A stretch of 45,377 nt of DNA from CAIWXH01 sp964555675 (GTDB lineage: Bacteria; Chloroflexota; Chloroflexia; Chloroflexales; Chloroflexaceae), in assembly GCA_964555675.1 (NCBI GenBank), contig CAZKTU010000027.1:1-45377 (forward strand), in the 5' to 3' direction. Below the pieces are notes generated by a model. That model was not told where the DNA came from. It did no database searches and saw only the letters and a program-made list of their open reading frames with translations. Both the position numbers and the translations under genes were made by a program. The first letter of the stretch is position 1. The number at the start of each line of letters is the position of its first letter. This document shows, one piece after another, positions 18,071-26,995 of this stretch.

Positions 18071-19132
18071 CTAAAGATCGACGCGCTCGACCCCGGCGAC
18101 CTCGGTGATCAGGTCGGGGCCATACATCCCGGCAGGGGTCTGAAAGCCCGCCTGCCACTCCCCGGCGAGCACCTTCTCGGCGATCAGCACCGCGGTGAGC
18201 GCCGTCAGCGTATAGCCCTCGGGCGTGCGCATGCGCGTCGCAACCCTCCGGCCCGCGCTGTCCGAGGCCTCGCCCCAGAGCAGGCTCAGCCCGCGGCCGC
18301 GCTCCTCCTCGTCCGGCCCCGGCTTCTGTCGGCGCACCAGCCCGCGCAGGACATCCTGCACCGCCCGCGTCTCGAGCAGCGGGCCGAGCATGCCGCTCAG
18401 CTTCACCATCCTGATCATCGCTGGCGGCATCGCCATGTAGACGGTAATATTGGGGATGCCCGTGCTGTAGAAGGCCGTGCTTACGTCGCCCCAGGGGATG
18501 GCCATCGTCGCCACAGGCCCGCGCCCAAAGTCCACCTGCCGGGTGAGCCGCCCGATCGGCACGGACACGATTTTGCCATCGCGGCGAACCGCCCCGCCCT
18601 TGCCCAGCCCCTCGACCGCCGTCGTCGCCGTGCCCCGCGATAGCCCGCCCAGGCCCCGAAAGGCGAGCTCGAGGCTGCTGGCCTCTGGCAGGCGCCGCTT
18701 CAGGTGGGCCGCCAGACAGTCCGAGGGCACGACGTCGAAGCCGACCCCCGGCAGCAGCATCACCCCCGCGGCTTTCGCCTCGGCGTCGTGGCGCGCCAGT
18801 CGCTCGAAGACCGCGATCTCGCCGGTGATGTCAAGGTAGTGAACCCCGCCGCGCAGACAGGCCGAGGCCATCGGGCGACTCGTCCGCTCAAACGGGCCGG
18901 CGCAGTGGATGACTGCCCTGTGTCCGGCCAGCGCTGCGTCCAGGCCGCGCTCGTCGTCCAGACTCACTGTCAGCGCCGGCAGCCCGAGCCGCCCCGCCAC
19001 AGCCGCGACGCCCTCGGCGCTGCGGCCGGCCAGGGTCGGGCGCAGGCCACGCTCGACCGCCCGACGCGCGATCAGCTCGCCGGTGTAGCCGTTGGCCCCG
19101 TAGATCAGTACGCTTGCTTGTGTGGTTGACAT
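18071..19132 (-). CDS. Saccharopine-dehydrogenase-like NAD(P)-binding reductase
   Basis: A 353-residue protein with the Rossmann start VLIYGANGYTGELIARRAV, then LAGRSAEGV, VIHCAGPF, YLDITGEIAVFE and LLPGVGFDVVPSDCLA. This is the arrangement of the saccharopine dehydrogenase NADP-binding family, which also includes mycobacterial trans-acting enoyl reductases and many lipid-linked oxidoreductases. The late segment GEASDSAGRRVATRMRTPEG and YTLTALTAVLIAEKVLAG also fit this group. The true substrate is unknown; lysine biosynthesis is unlikely. The neighbouring DinB-SCP2 gene suggests a lipid or hydrophobic substrate. The start ATG at 19132 has a weak ribosome site. Confidence 0.85.
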   Translation of the reverse strand: MSTTQASVLIYGANGYTGELIARRAVERGLRPTLAGRSAEGVAAVAGRLGLPALTVSLDDERGLDAALAGHRAVIHCAGPFERTSRPMASACLRGGVHYLDITGEIAVFERLARHDAEAKAAGVMLLPGVGFDVVPSDCLAAHLKRRLPEASSLELAFRGLGGLSRGTATTAVEGLGKGGAVRRDGKIVSVPIGRLTRQVDFGRGPVATMAIPWGDVSTAFYSTGIPNITVYMAMPPAMIRMVKLSGMLGPLLETRAVQDVLRGLVRRQKPGPDEEERGRGLSLLWGEASDSAGRRVATRMRTPEGYTLTALTAVLIAEKVLAGEWQAGFQTPAGMYGPDLITEVAGVERVDL

Positions 19133-19217
19133 ACGTCGTTAGTATAGCACCCTCGGCCCTCGGCCCGGATCTGCTGTATCATGAATCGAAGCCCTCCCTA
19201 TTGCATAGGATATCTCT

Positions 19218-20639
19218 ATGTCCGCCGAGATCTGCGCCATGACCGCGGTCGAGCAGGCGTCGCGTATCCGCTCTCGTGACCTCTCCTGCGTCGAGCTGCT
19301 TGAGGCCCACATCAGCCGCATCGAGCAGGTCAACCCTCTGGTCAACGCCATCGTGACCTTCCTGCCCGAGCAGGCCCTGGCTGCGGCCCGCGCCCACGAC
19401 GACGCCCTCGCCGCCGGCAATGCGCCCCCGGCCGAGGAGGCCCCGCTCTACGGCCTGCCCGTGGCCCACAAAGATCTCAACGAGACGCGCGGCGTTCGCA
19501 CCACCTATGGCTCGCCCATCTTCGCCGACCACGTGCCCGCCTTCGACTGCCTGATCGTCGAGCGCTTGCGTCAGGCCGGCGCGATCTCGCTCGGCAAGAC
19601 CAACACCCCCGAGTTCGGCGCCGGCTCCCAGACCTTCAACCCGGTGTTCGGCGCCACCCGCAACCCCTACGACCTCGGCAAGACCTGCGGCGGCAGCAGC
19701 GGCGGCGCCGCCGTCGCCCTCGCCTGCGGTATGCTCCCCATCGCCGATGGCTCCGATATGGGCGGCAGCCTGCGCAACCCTGCCGGCTACAATAACGTGG
19801 TCGGCTTTCGCACCAGCCCGGGCCGTGTGCCCGTCTGGCCCGACCTCGCGCCCTTCGTGCCGCTCTCGGTCGACGGCCCCATGGCCCGCACCGTCGGCGA
19901 TGTCGCCCTGATGCTCTCGGCCATCGCCGGCCCCGACCCGCGCGCTCCTCTCGCCCTCTCCGAGCCCGGTCGCCTCTTCGCCGGCCCCCTCGAGCGCGAC
20001 CTGCGCGGCCTGCGCGTCGCCTGGAGCCCCGACCTCGGCGGCCTGCCGGTCGACGAACGCGTCGCCGCCGTCTTCGCTGCCCGCAAAGCCGACTTCGAGG
20101 CTCTCGGCTGCGAGGTCGACGAAGTGAGCCCCGACCTCGCCGACGCAGACGAGGTCTTCACGACCTTGCGGGCCCTGCGCTTCGAGTTAGGTATGGGCGA
20201 CCTGCTCGACAGCCACCGCAGCCAGCTCAAGGATACGGTGATCTGGAACATCGAGGCCGGGCGCCAGCTGACCGGCCCCCAGATCGGGCGAGCCATGCGC
20301 CTGCACAGCGAGCTGCTGGCTCGCATGCGCGGCTTCTTCTCGCGCTACGACGCCCTGGTCCTGCCGGTCAGCCAGGTGCCGCCCTTCCCGATCGACCAGC
20401 CCTACGTGACCGAGATCAACGGCGCGCCCCTCGAGAACTACATCGCCTGGATGCGCTCGTGCTACTGGATCACCGTGACCCTACAGCCGGCTATTGCCGT
20501 GCCCGCGGGCTTCACGACCGAGGGCCTGCCGGTCGGCCTGCAGATCGTCGGCCGCCCCCGCGACGAGCTCGGGGTGCTCCAGCTCGCCTATGCCTACGAG
20601 CAGGCGACCCGCTTCTACCGCCGCGCCCCGGCCCTCTAG
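19218..20639 (+). CDS. Amidase signature family hydrolase
   Basis: A 473-residue amidase that hydrolyses carboxamides to acids and ammonia. The catalytic triad is intact: Lys85 in VAHKDLNETRG, cis-Ser near 160 in CGGSSGGAAVALA, and nucleophile Ser184 in GSDMGGSLRNPA. The C-terminal LQPAIAVPAGFTTEGLPVG and GLQIVGRPRDE also match the family. It could be an aliphatic or aromatic amidase, or a GatA relative; no gatB or gatC is adjacent, so a free amidase is more likely. The ATG has AGGA 7 bases upstream. Its stop codon shares a CTAG palindrome with the convergent acetyltransferase gene. Confidence 0.92.
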   Translation: MSAEICAMTAVEQASRIRSRDLSCVELLEAHISRIEQVNPLVNAIVTFLPEQALAAARAHDDALAAGNAPPAEEAPLYGLPVAHKDLNETRGVRTTYGSPIFADHVPAFDCLIVERLRQAGAISLGKTNTPEFGAGSQTFNPVFGATRNPYDLGKTCGGSSGGAAVALACGMLPIADGSDMGGSLRNPAGYNNVVGFRTSPGRVPVWPDLAPFVPLSVDGPMARTVGDVALMLSAIAGPDPRAPLALSEPGRLFAGPLERDLRGLRVAWSPDLGGLPVDERVAAVFAARKADFEALGCEVDEVSPDLADADEVFTTLRALRFELGMGDLLDSHRSQLKDTVIWNIEAGRQLTGPQIGRAMRLHSELLARMRGFFSRYDALVLPVSQVPPFPIDQPYVTEINGAPLENYIAWMRSCYWITVTLQPAIAVPAGFTTEGLPVGLQIVGRPRDELGVLQLAYAYEQATRFYRRAPAL

Positions 20640-21427
20640 CCGAGTCTGAAGCGCGCGAAGACAAAACGCTCTGAGGGCCAGAAGCCAAGGCCTTTGTAGG
20701 CCTCGAAGGCGCCCTCGTTCTCGGCCATCACCATGAGGTAGACCCGCGGCGCCAGCCCGAAGCAGGCCTGGGCCAGGGCGCTCGTACATGCCTGTGCGAG
20801 GCCCTGGCGCCGATGGGCTGGGTGGGTGACAATATTGCCGATCTCAATCACGTCGGGGGTTGCGAAATGGGTCGTCGCCATCGCCGCCAGTTCGTCGCCG
20901 ACAAAGGCCCCGAAGGCCGGGCCGTGACCCAGCACCTCGGGGCGCCAGGCCATCAGCCCGCCCAGCGCGGCCAGGGCGCCCATAGCCGGCAGATCCTCCG
21001 GCCGCAGCCGGCGCACCAGCGGCGAGTCGTTCCGCCGCAGCGTCTCCGGCTCGACCACCATCTGGTACTCGACCTCGAGCGACTCGATCTCGGTCGCGGC
21101 GGCCAGCTGCCGGGCCCGCTGCTCGGGGATGACCGTGCCTAGCGAGGCGCCCCGCAGCTCGGGCGAGCGCTCGGCCAGGGCCCCGAGCAGGGGCGCCAGC
21201 GCCCCGTCCAGCTCGACCGCGAAGGCCAGCCCGGGAAACGGCAGGTCCTTGTAGTGCGAGGCTACTCCGACCACGCTGCCCCGGCTGTGGGCGACAACCA
21301 CCTCGCAGCGCTGCCGCAGCTGAGTCACATTCGAGAGCGGGATGGCGTTGCGGTAGGGCCAGCGTCGCAGATAGGCAACCGTGGCGGCCTGCCAGTGATC
21401 GTCCAGATTGGAAATCCCCAACTCCAT
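20636..21427 (-). CDS. GNAT family N-acetyltransferase
   Basis: A 263-residue protein with a C-terminal GNAT fold that transfers acetyl from acetyl-CoA. The acetyl-CoA site is IVTHPAHRRQGLAQACTSAL (Q/RxxGxG/A), followed by YLMVMAENEGAFEAYKGLGF, typical of motif B. The N-terminal half (about 1-130) is a second, degenerate GNAT-like or accessory domain with no acetyl-CoA loop. The acceptor is unknown. The ATG at 21427 is preceded by GAGGAG at good spacing. Its last four bases overlap the end of the amidase gene. Confidence 0.88.
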   Translation of the reverse strand: MELGISNLDDHWQAATVAYLRRWPYRNAIPLSNVTQLRQRCEVVVAHSRGSVVGVASHYKDLPFPGLAFAVELDGALAPLLGALAERSPELRGASLGTVIPEQRARQLAAATEIESLEVEYQMVVEPETLRRNDSPLVRRLRPEDLPAMGALAALGGLMAWRPEVLGHGPAFGAFVGDELAAMATTHFATPDVIEIGNIVTHPAHRRQGLAQACTSALAQACFGLAPRVYLMVMAENEGAFEAYKGLGFWPSERFVFARFRLG

Positions 21428-21507
21428 GGTTGCTCCTCAGCTGATCCGAAAAGCCGCGCGCTATTGTAGCATGCAGTCCTCCGAACCTGAGCGCAGGAGT
21501 GGCGCCA

Positions 21508-22332
21508 ATGTCCGAGCAAGAGTCGATCGTCAGCGTCCGTGACCTGCCCGCCACCGTGGCTTCCCTGCGGGCCGACCTCCAGAACCTCGGCGTCGGCCCG
21601 GGCATGACCCTGATCGTACACTGTAGCCTGAGCCGCCTCGGCTGGGTCTGTGGTGGCCCCGTCGCCGTGATCCTCGCCCTCGAAGAGCTCCTTGGCCCCC
21701 AGGGCACCCTGGTCATGCCGACCCACAGCGCCGAGCTGTCCGAGCCCTCGGCCTGGGTTGCGCCGCCGGTCCCGCCACACTGGTGGCCCGTGATCCGCGA
21801 GAATCTGCCCGCCTTCGACCCCGCTCTCACCCCTACTCGCCAGATGGGCGCCGTCGCCGAGACCTTTCGCCGCCAGCCGGGTGTCCTGCGCAGTGCTCAT
21901 CCCCAGGTCTCGTTTGCGGCATGGGGGCGTCACGCCGCCTTCGTCACCGCCGAGCATCATCTCGAGGTCTGTCTGGGCGAGGGCTCGCCCCTCGCGCGCG
22001 TCTACGAGCTCGGCGGCCACGTTCTGCTCCTCGGCGTGGGGCACGCCAACAACACCTCGCTCCACCTGGCCGAGTATCGGGCAAAGCTGCCCGGCCGCGA
22101 GCGGATCACGACCGGCGCGCCGATCATGGTCGACGGCGAGCGCCGCTGGGTCACCTTCGAGGACATCGCCTGGGACGACTCGGACTTTGCGCGCCTTGGC
22201 GCCGACTTCGCCGCCGATACCGGCCTCGAACGGCGGGGCCGGGTGGGCGCGGGCGAGGGCCTCCTGGCCCCACAGGCGCCCATGGTCGACTATGCGATTG
22301 CCTGGATGGAGCGTTTTCGCACCGCGATCTAA
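21508..22332 (+). CDS. AAC(3)-type aminoglycoside N-acetyltransferase family protein
   Basis: A 274-residue protein of the Antibiotic_NAT family, whose known members acetylate the 3-amino group of aminoglycosides using acetyl-CoA. Matching segments are LGVGPGMTLIVHCSLSRLGW, LLGPQGTLVMPTHSAE, TPTRQMGAVAETFRRQPG, RSAHPQVSFAAWG and LLLGVGHANNTSLHLAEYRA. The conserved His in the SxHPxxSxxA and HxxNTxxH(L)AE segments are present. Many environmental members have no proven resistance role. The ATG at 21508 has AGGAG 9 bases upstream; GTG at 21499 is an alternative. The RraA-like gene follows after 14 bases, likely in one operon. Confidence 0.9.
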   Translation: MSEQESIVSVRDLPATVASLRADLQNLGVGPGMTLIVHCSLSRLGWVCGGPVAVILALEELLGPQGTLVMPTHSAELSEPSAWVAPPVPPHWWPVIRENLPAFDPALTPTRQMGAVAETFRRQPGVLRSAHPQVSFAAWGRHAAFVTAEHHLEVCLGEGSPLARVYELGGHVLLLGVGHANNTSLHLAEYRAKLPGRERITTGAPIMVDGERRWVTFEDIAWDDSDFARLGADFAADTGLERRGRVGAGEGLLAPQAPMVDYAIAWMERFRTAI

Positions 22333-22346
22333 TAGTGGAGGATCAC

Positions 22347-22823
22347 ATGGAGATCAAAACGACTGACCTGTCCGATGCTCACCCCGAGGTTCAGGTGGGC
22401 GAGCCCCTGCTGCGTCACTTCGGCGGGGTCGCCACCTTCGGCGGCCCGATCGAGACCCTGCAGGTCTTCGAGGACAATGCTCTGGTGCGCAGCGCCCTCG
22501 AGGAGCCGGGCGCGGGCCGTGTTCTGGTAGTTGATGGCGGGGGCTCGCTGCGCTGCGCGCTCGTGGGCGACCAACTCGCCGCCCTGGGCGCGCGCAACGG
22601 CTGGGCGGGGGTGGTTGTCCACGGCTGTGTGCGCGACACCGCCGATCTCGCCGCTATCAGCCTCGGCGTCATGGCTCTTGCGCCGCACCCGCGGCGCAGC
22701 GTGAAGCGGGGCGAGGGGCTGCGGGGGGTCACCCTCCATTTCGCTGGGCTCACCCTGACCCCCGGCCACTACCTCTACGCCGACGTCGACGGCATCATTG
22801 TGGCCGAACGTGCTCTTCTCTAG
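22347..22823 (+). CDS. RraA-like / 4-hydroxy-4-methyl-2-oxoglutarate aldolase family protein
   Basis: A 158-residue protein, the normal length for the RraA family. It has the hallmark GDQLAALGARNGWAGVVVHG followed by CVRDTADL, and DLSDAHPEVQ at the start where the family has T(x)DLxDxxP. RraA inhibits RNase E in Escherichia coli; closely similar proteins are class II aldolases cleaving 4-hydroxy-4-methyl-2-oxoglutarate or oxaloacetate. The Gly-Asp, Arg and Asp residues used by the aldolases are present, so an enzyme is at least as likely as an RNase regulator. GTGGAGGA lies 5 bases before the ATG. It is the last gene of a probable pair. Confidence 0.88.
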   Translation: MEIKTTDLSDAHPEVQVGEPLLRHFGGVATFGGPIETLQVFEDNALVRSALEEPGAGRVLVVDGGGSLRCALVGDQLAALGARNGWAGVVVHGCVRDTADLAAISLGVMALAPHPRRSVKRGEGLRGVTLHFAGLTLTPGHYLYADVDGIIVAERALL

Positions 22824-22872
22824 GGCAATTCGGCTGATTGAACCCCTCGCGCAGAACGTCCGACCATCGCAG

Positions 22873-24540
22873 CTACTTCGCGACGGCGCGCTCCTGCTCG
22901 GGGCTCGCGTCGCGCAGGGCTCGCCGCAGCACCTTGCCGATCATCGTCTTTGGCAGTTCGCTGCGAAACTCGACCGTCGTCGGCGCCTTATAATGGGCTA
23001 GCCGCTCGCGTACAAAGTCGATGATCTCACCGGCTGTGGCGCTCTCACCCTCGCGCAGCACGACGAAGGCCTTCACTCGCTCGCCTGCATAGTCGTCGGG
23101 GACGCCGACGACTACTCCCTCGGCCACCTTGGGATGCTGGGAGAGCACCTCCTCGACTTCTCGGGGGAAAACATTGAAGCCGCCGACGATGATAAGGTCT
23201 TTCTTGCGATCGGTGATAAAGAAGTAGCCCTCTTCGTCCACCGTGCCGATGTCGCCCGTGTAGAGCCAGCCGTCGCGCAGGGCCTCCGCCGTCGCCTCGG
23301 GCTGGTTATAGTAGCCGAGCATCAGCGTCGGGCTGCGCAGCACGAGCTCGCCCTGCTCGCCGGGGGGCAGATCGCCGCCGTGCTCCAGGCTGACGACCTT
23401 CACGTCGACGTCGGGGAAGGGCACGCCGATGCTGCCGAGCTTGTGCTGGCCGAGGTAAGGGTTCGCCATAATCGCGGTTACTGCCTCGGTCAGCCCGTAG
23501 CCCTCGATCATACGGCCGCCGCTCTTGGCCTCAAAGCCCTCTTTGATTGTCTGGGTGAGCGGCGCCGCGCCGACGAAGATGCCCTTGAGGCTGTCGAGCT
23601 TGTAGCGCTTCAGGTCGGGCAGCTTGCTGAAGGCCACGAACATGGTCGGTACGCCCGTGAAGAAGGTGGGTTTGCGCCGCTGGATCGTCGCCAGCACCTC
23701 GCGGGCGTTGAAGCGCGGCAGCAGGATGATCTCGCCACCGGCTAGAAGCGCGGCGTTCATATTGACGCTCATGCCATAGCCGTGGAAGAGCGGCAGGACG
23801 GCCAGGACACGGTCTTCTGGCTGGAGGTGACCCCAGGCCTTGAGCTGGTGAGCATTGGCGACGCAGGCCGCGTGCGAGAGCATGATGCCCTTGGCGGCGC
23901 CCGTCGTGCCCCCGCTATAGAGCAGCACCGCCATGCTGCCCGGGTCGACCGGGGCCGGGCTGAAGCCCTTGCCGGGCGGCGAGGCGAGCAAGGCCCGCAA
24001 CTCGAGGGGGCGTGGGCTTGGCACCGGGCTCAGCTGGCGGCTTTCGCGCAGGCTCATCAGCAGGTTGAGCGGCGCAGGTAGGTAGTCGGCCAGCCGTGCG
24101 ACCATCAGGCGTCGCATTGGGGTCTTACCGCGTAGGCTGGCGGCCGTGGCGGCGAAGAGCGGGACGGTGATCAGGGTCTCGGCGCCACAGTCGGCGATCT
24201 GGGCGGCGAGCTCGTCGGCGCTGGCCAGCGGGTTAAGGCTGGTCACAACTGCACCCGCCTTCAGGGCGCCGTAGTAGCAGATCACAAAGGGCGGGCTGTT
24301 GGGAAGCAGCAGGGCTACTCTGTCGCCGACGGCAACGCCCAGGCTGCGCAGGGCGTCGGCTAGCCGGTCGCTCTGATCCTTCAGGGCGCCGTAGCTAATC
24401 GTCTTGCCGAAGAAGTTCGTCGCCGGCCGGCGCGGGGTGCGCTCTGCAGCGTCGTCGAGCAGGCGGTAGAGGGGCACGCGCGGGTAGTCGAGCTGCGCCG
24501 GGATGCCCGCATCGTAGTGTTTGTGCCAGGGTCGCTCCAC
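22873..24540 (-). CDS. Long-chain acyl-CoA synthetase (AMP-forming), FadD-like
   Basis: A 555-residue adenylate-forming enzyme that activates a carboxylic acid, probably a fatty acid, to its CoA ester. The AMP-binding motif is VLLYSGGTTGAAKGIMLSH; later motifs YGLTEAV, GWLYTGDIG, ITDRKKDLIIVGGFN and the catalytic Lys in PKTMIGKVLRR are all intact. The start is GTG (24540) with AAGGAGG 6 bases upstream, a near-perfect site that fixes the start. The gene lies downstream of a two-component system on the same strand, but the 72-base gap contains a plausible -10 (TATGAT), so it may be a separate unit. The precise chain length cannot be read from sequence. Confidence 0.92.
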   Translation of the reverse strand: MERPWHKHYDAGIPAQLDYPRVPLYRLLDDAAERTPRRPATNFFGKTISYGALKDQSDRLADALRSLGVAVGDRVALLLPNSPPFVICYYGALKAGAVVTSLNPLASADELAAQIADCGAETLITVPLFAATAASLRGKTPMRRLMVARLADYLPAPLNLLMSLRESRQLSPVPSPRPLELRALLASPPGKGFSPAPVDPGSMAVLLYSGGTTGAAKGIMLSHAACVANAHQLKAWGHLQPEDRVLAVLPLFHGYGMSVNMNAALLAGGEIILLPRFNAREVLATIQRRKPTFFTGVPTMFVAFSKLPDLKRYKLDSLKGIFVGAAPLTQTIKEGFEAKSGGRMIEGYGLTEAVTAIMANPYLGQHKLGSIGVPFPDVDVKVVSLEHGGDLPPGEQGELVLRSPTLMLGYYNQPEATAEALRDGWLYTGDIGTVDEEGYFFITDRKKDLIIVGGFNVFPREVEEVLSQHPKVAEGVVVGVPDDYAGERVKAFVVLREGESATAGEIIDFVRERLAHYKAPTTVEFRSELPKTMIGKVLRRALRDASPEQERAVAK

Positions 24541-24612
24541 GTCGAACCTCCTTGCTGCGTTCGCAGAAGTGGGCGTGGATCATACCATACTGGCGGGCGA
24601 AAATATAGGGGG

Positions 24613-25266
24613 TCAGAGCTGCCCTGTCGCCTGGAGCTTCTGGACGAGCAGTGCTGCCTCGACCCGATTGCGCACCTGGAGCTTGAGCAGGATATTGCTG
24701 ACGTAGTACTTGACCGTCTTCTCGGTCAGGTTGAACGAGGCCCCAATCTCTTTGTTGCTGAGGCCGGCCGCGATCTGCAGCAGGATCTGCTGCTCACGGG
24801 GGGTTAGCTCGCTCAGGGGGGATTGGGCTGCCGCCGGCTGCGGCGAGGCCAGGCCGCTGATCAGCACGGCGCCCAAGCTCGGCGGTACGTAGCCCTTGCC
24901 GGAGCGGATCGTGCGCAGGATACTCACCAGTTCGCGCGAGCTGACGCCCTTGAGAATGTAGCCGCGCACCCCGGCCCGAAACGCCGCAATGGCGTTCTCT
25001 TCATCGCTCGAGGCGGTGAGCACCACCAGGCGTGTAGCGGGCGCCACCTCTGTGGCTTTGGTCACCACAGAGAGGCCGCCCCCGGGCATGTCAAGGTCGA
25101 GCAGCAGCAGGTCGGGCTGATGCTGGCGCAGGAGCGTGATTGCATCCTCGGCGCTGTCGCCTTCGGCGACGACGTGCAGGTCTGGCTCGCTGTTGAGGAT
25201 GTGAGCTACGCCCTCTCGAAACAGCGGATGGTCGTCGACGAGGACGACCCGCGTGGGCTCACTCAT
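24613..25266 (-). CDS. NarL/LuxR-type response regulator
   Basis: A 217-residue DNA-binding regulator. The receiver (about 1-120) has VVLVDDHPLFREG, phospho-acceptor Asp in LLLLDLDMPGGG, Thr in VVLTASS and Lys in GYILKGVS. The C-terminal HTH (about 150-210) has LTPREQQILLQIAAGLSNKE and TEKTVKYYVSNILLKL. The ATG at 25266 lies 8 bases inside the 3' end of the kinase gene and is preceded by CAGGAAA, so the pair is translationally coupled; the longer frame to 25302 lies in the kinase. The cognate kinase is directly upstream. Target genes are unknown. Confidence 0.94.
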   Translation of the reverse strand: MSEPTRVVLVDDHPLFREGVAHILNSEPDLHVVAEGDSAEDAITLLRQHQPDLLLLDLDMPGGGLSVVTKATEVAPATRLVVLTASSDEENAIAAFRAGVRGYILKGVSSRELVSILRTIRSGKGYVPPSLGAVLISGLASPQPAAAQSPLSELTPREQQILLQIAAGLSNKEIGASFNLTEKTVKYYVSNILLKLQVRNRVEAALLVQKLQATGQL

Positions 25267-26755
25267 ACGTTTCCTGTGAAATCTGGAGGGGCAGCGAGGC
25301 AAAGATGCGCGTGCCGCCGCCTGGCTGGCTCAGAATGGCGAACTCACCACCGAGGCTTTCCACGCGCTCGCGCATACCGGCCAGGCCCATATGCTCGCCC
25401 CACTCGCCGGGCGGGGGTGGCGAGAAACCGGGGCCTTCATCGGCGACCCAGAGATGGATGTGATCGCCGGCGCCGCGTAGCTCGACGCGCTGGCTGGCGC
25501 CTTTGGCGTGTCTGTGGGCGTTGTTCAACCCTTCCTGGACCACTCGATAGACGGTGATCTTCGTGGCCTGACAAGGATGTTCGGGTACCTCGTTGAGCCT
25601 GAGGTCGACCCGCGTGCCGGTGCGACGCTCGTGGGAGCGTACAGCGCGGGCGATCACCTCGCTGGTCTCAAGCTGCTCGAGTTGGGGCAGACCGAGACCG
25701 GCGGAGATGCTGCGCACCTCCTGCATCGCCTGGGTCAGGGCCGTATTGATCTGCTCAACATCGTCGAGGGCTTTGCCCGGATCTTCAAGACGCTCGCAAG
25801 CCTCCGCGACACGGTCGAGGCGTAGAATTGCCAGTCCAAGATACTGGGCCGGTCCATCGTGCAGTTCGGCGCTGATCCGGCGCAGGAAGCGCTCGTTGTA
25901 GGCCGCAGAGCGGGCGGCGGCGCGGCGCACGCGCTCACTGAGGTCCTCGTTCTGGGCCAGCAACTCCTCGAGGCGGGCGACTTGGGCTCGCAGCTCCCCC
26001 TCCTGGCGGACGATCGTGGCGCTCGCGCTCTGGACGTAGCCGCCCAGTAGCAGGTACATCGTCAGGGTGACTGCCATCACGATGAGCCACGAGCGCTGCT
26101 GAGCCCCGGCGATCAGGGCCTCGAGCTCGTCGACCCGCTGGTAGAACTCGGCCACGGCAATAACTTCGCCGCTGCCCTGGGCCCGCACAGGGCTGTAGAT
26201 CTCGAGCAGCCGGCTGGCCTGCGGGCGCTCGCGGACGTTCTCGGCATCCTCGAGGTTGCTGAAGTCGGCGGTGATCCGCCCTTCCCACGATGCCTGTAGC
26301 TCCTCGCCTACAGGGAAGATCTGGCCGATCAGCGCACTGTCGCCACTATATACCACTCGTCCACCAGGGCCCCAGACCTTGAAGGCTACGACCTCTTGGC
26401 CGAGCGTGGTGTTATTGAGCAGCTGTTCGATCTGCAGGATCGCCTCGGGAGGGAGCTCGTTGCTGGTGCCTAAGCTCTGGAGCGACTCGGAGATGAAGCT
26501 GTCGACATAGAGGGCAGTGGTGAAGGCGGCTCGATTCAAAACGCTACGCTCGATCTGCGAGCTGATCCACCAGCCAATCCCGGCCATGCCGCAGAGGAGG
26601 ATAAGCAGGCTCGCGATCATGAAGCGCTGGGCCGGGGTCATGCGACCCAGAAGGCCCTGCTTATCCGAAGCTGCCGCTACCGGTTGTACTCCGAATTGTC
26701 GGACTGTACTCTGCTCGCCCGAGGTAGCGGCCACGACGTGCTCCGGTGCAACCAT
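25259..26755 (-). CDS. NarX/DegS-type sensor histidine kinase
   Basis: A 498-residue membrane kinase. TM1 (about 44-66), an extracytoplasmic domain of about 150 residues, TM2 (about 221-243), a coiled-coil linker, then a HisKA_3 dimerisation domain with ISAELHDGPAQYLGLAILRL (phospho-acceptor His299) and an ATPase domain with VVQEGLNNAHRHAKGA, VADEGPGF and MGLAGMRERVESLGGE. The HDGPxQ form is that of DegS/LiaS/NarX kinases that partner NarL regulators, matching the coupled regulator downstream. The long N-terminus before TM1 is unusual; the ATG at 26755 has a weak ribosome site, and the ATG at 26641 (MTPAQRFM) is an alternative start. The stimulus is unknown. Confidence 0.92.
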   Translation of the reverse strand: MVAPEHVVAATSGEQSTVRQFGVQPVAAASDKQGLLGRMTPAQRFMIASLLILLCGMAGIGWWISSQIERSVLNRAAFTTALYVDSFISESLQSLGTSNELPPEAILQIEQLLNNTTLGQEVVAFKVWGPGGRVVYSGDSALIGQIFPVGEELQASWEGRITADFSNLEDAENVRERPQASRLLEIYSPVRAQGSGEVIAVAEFYQRVDELEALIAGAQQRSWLIVMAVTLTMYLLLGGYVQSASATIVRQEGELRAQVARLEELLAQNEDLSERVRRAAARSAAYNERFLRRISAELHDGPAQYLGLAILRLDRVAEACERLEDPGKALDDVEQINTALTQAMQEVRSISAGLGLPQLEQLETSEVIARAVRSHERRTGTRVDLRLNEVPEHPCQATKITVYRVVQEGLNNAHRHAKGASQRVELRGAGDHIHLWVADEGPGFSPPPPGEWGEHMGLAGMRERVESLGGEFAILSQPGGGTRIFASLPLQISQETYE

Positions 26756-26836
26756 TTCTAGTCCGTACTGTAGCTGCGATGATCTGGTTGATATTTGGTT
26801 AAGGACTTACCGCGTCCTAATGCGCATTTCGCCACT

Positions 26837-26866
26837 ATTATAGCATGTCATACACGGCGACTTCAA
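26837..26866 (-). promoter_or_regulatory. Sigma70-type promoter of the two-component operon
   Basis: On the minus strand, TTGAAG (26861-26866), an 18-base spacer and a perfect TATAAT (26837-26842) lie 80 bases before the kinase start. This would transcribe kinase and regulator together. Confidence 0.7.
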
Positions 26867-26995
26867 GTACTGCCATGCTTGCTCTAGTGAAGCTTCTGTC
26901 ACTTCGTTGCTAGACGAGCCTGGCCGCTGAATCTTCTGTGGGTGCGCGCAACATCCCGCTTTCCCGCATAGGTAGCGTGAATCAGGAACATAGAA

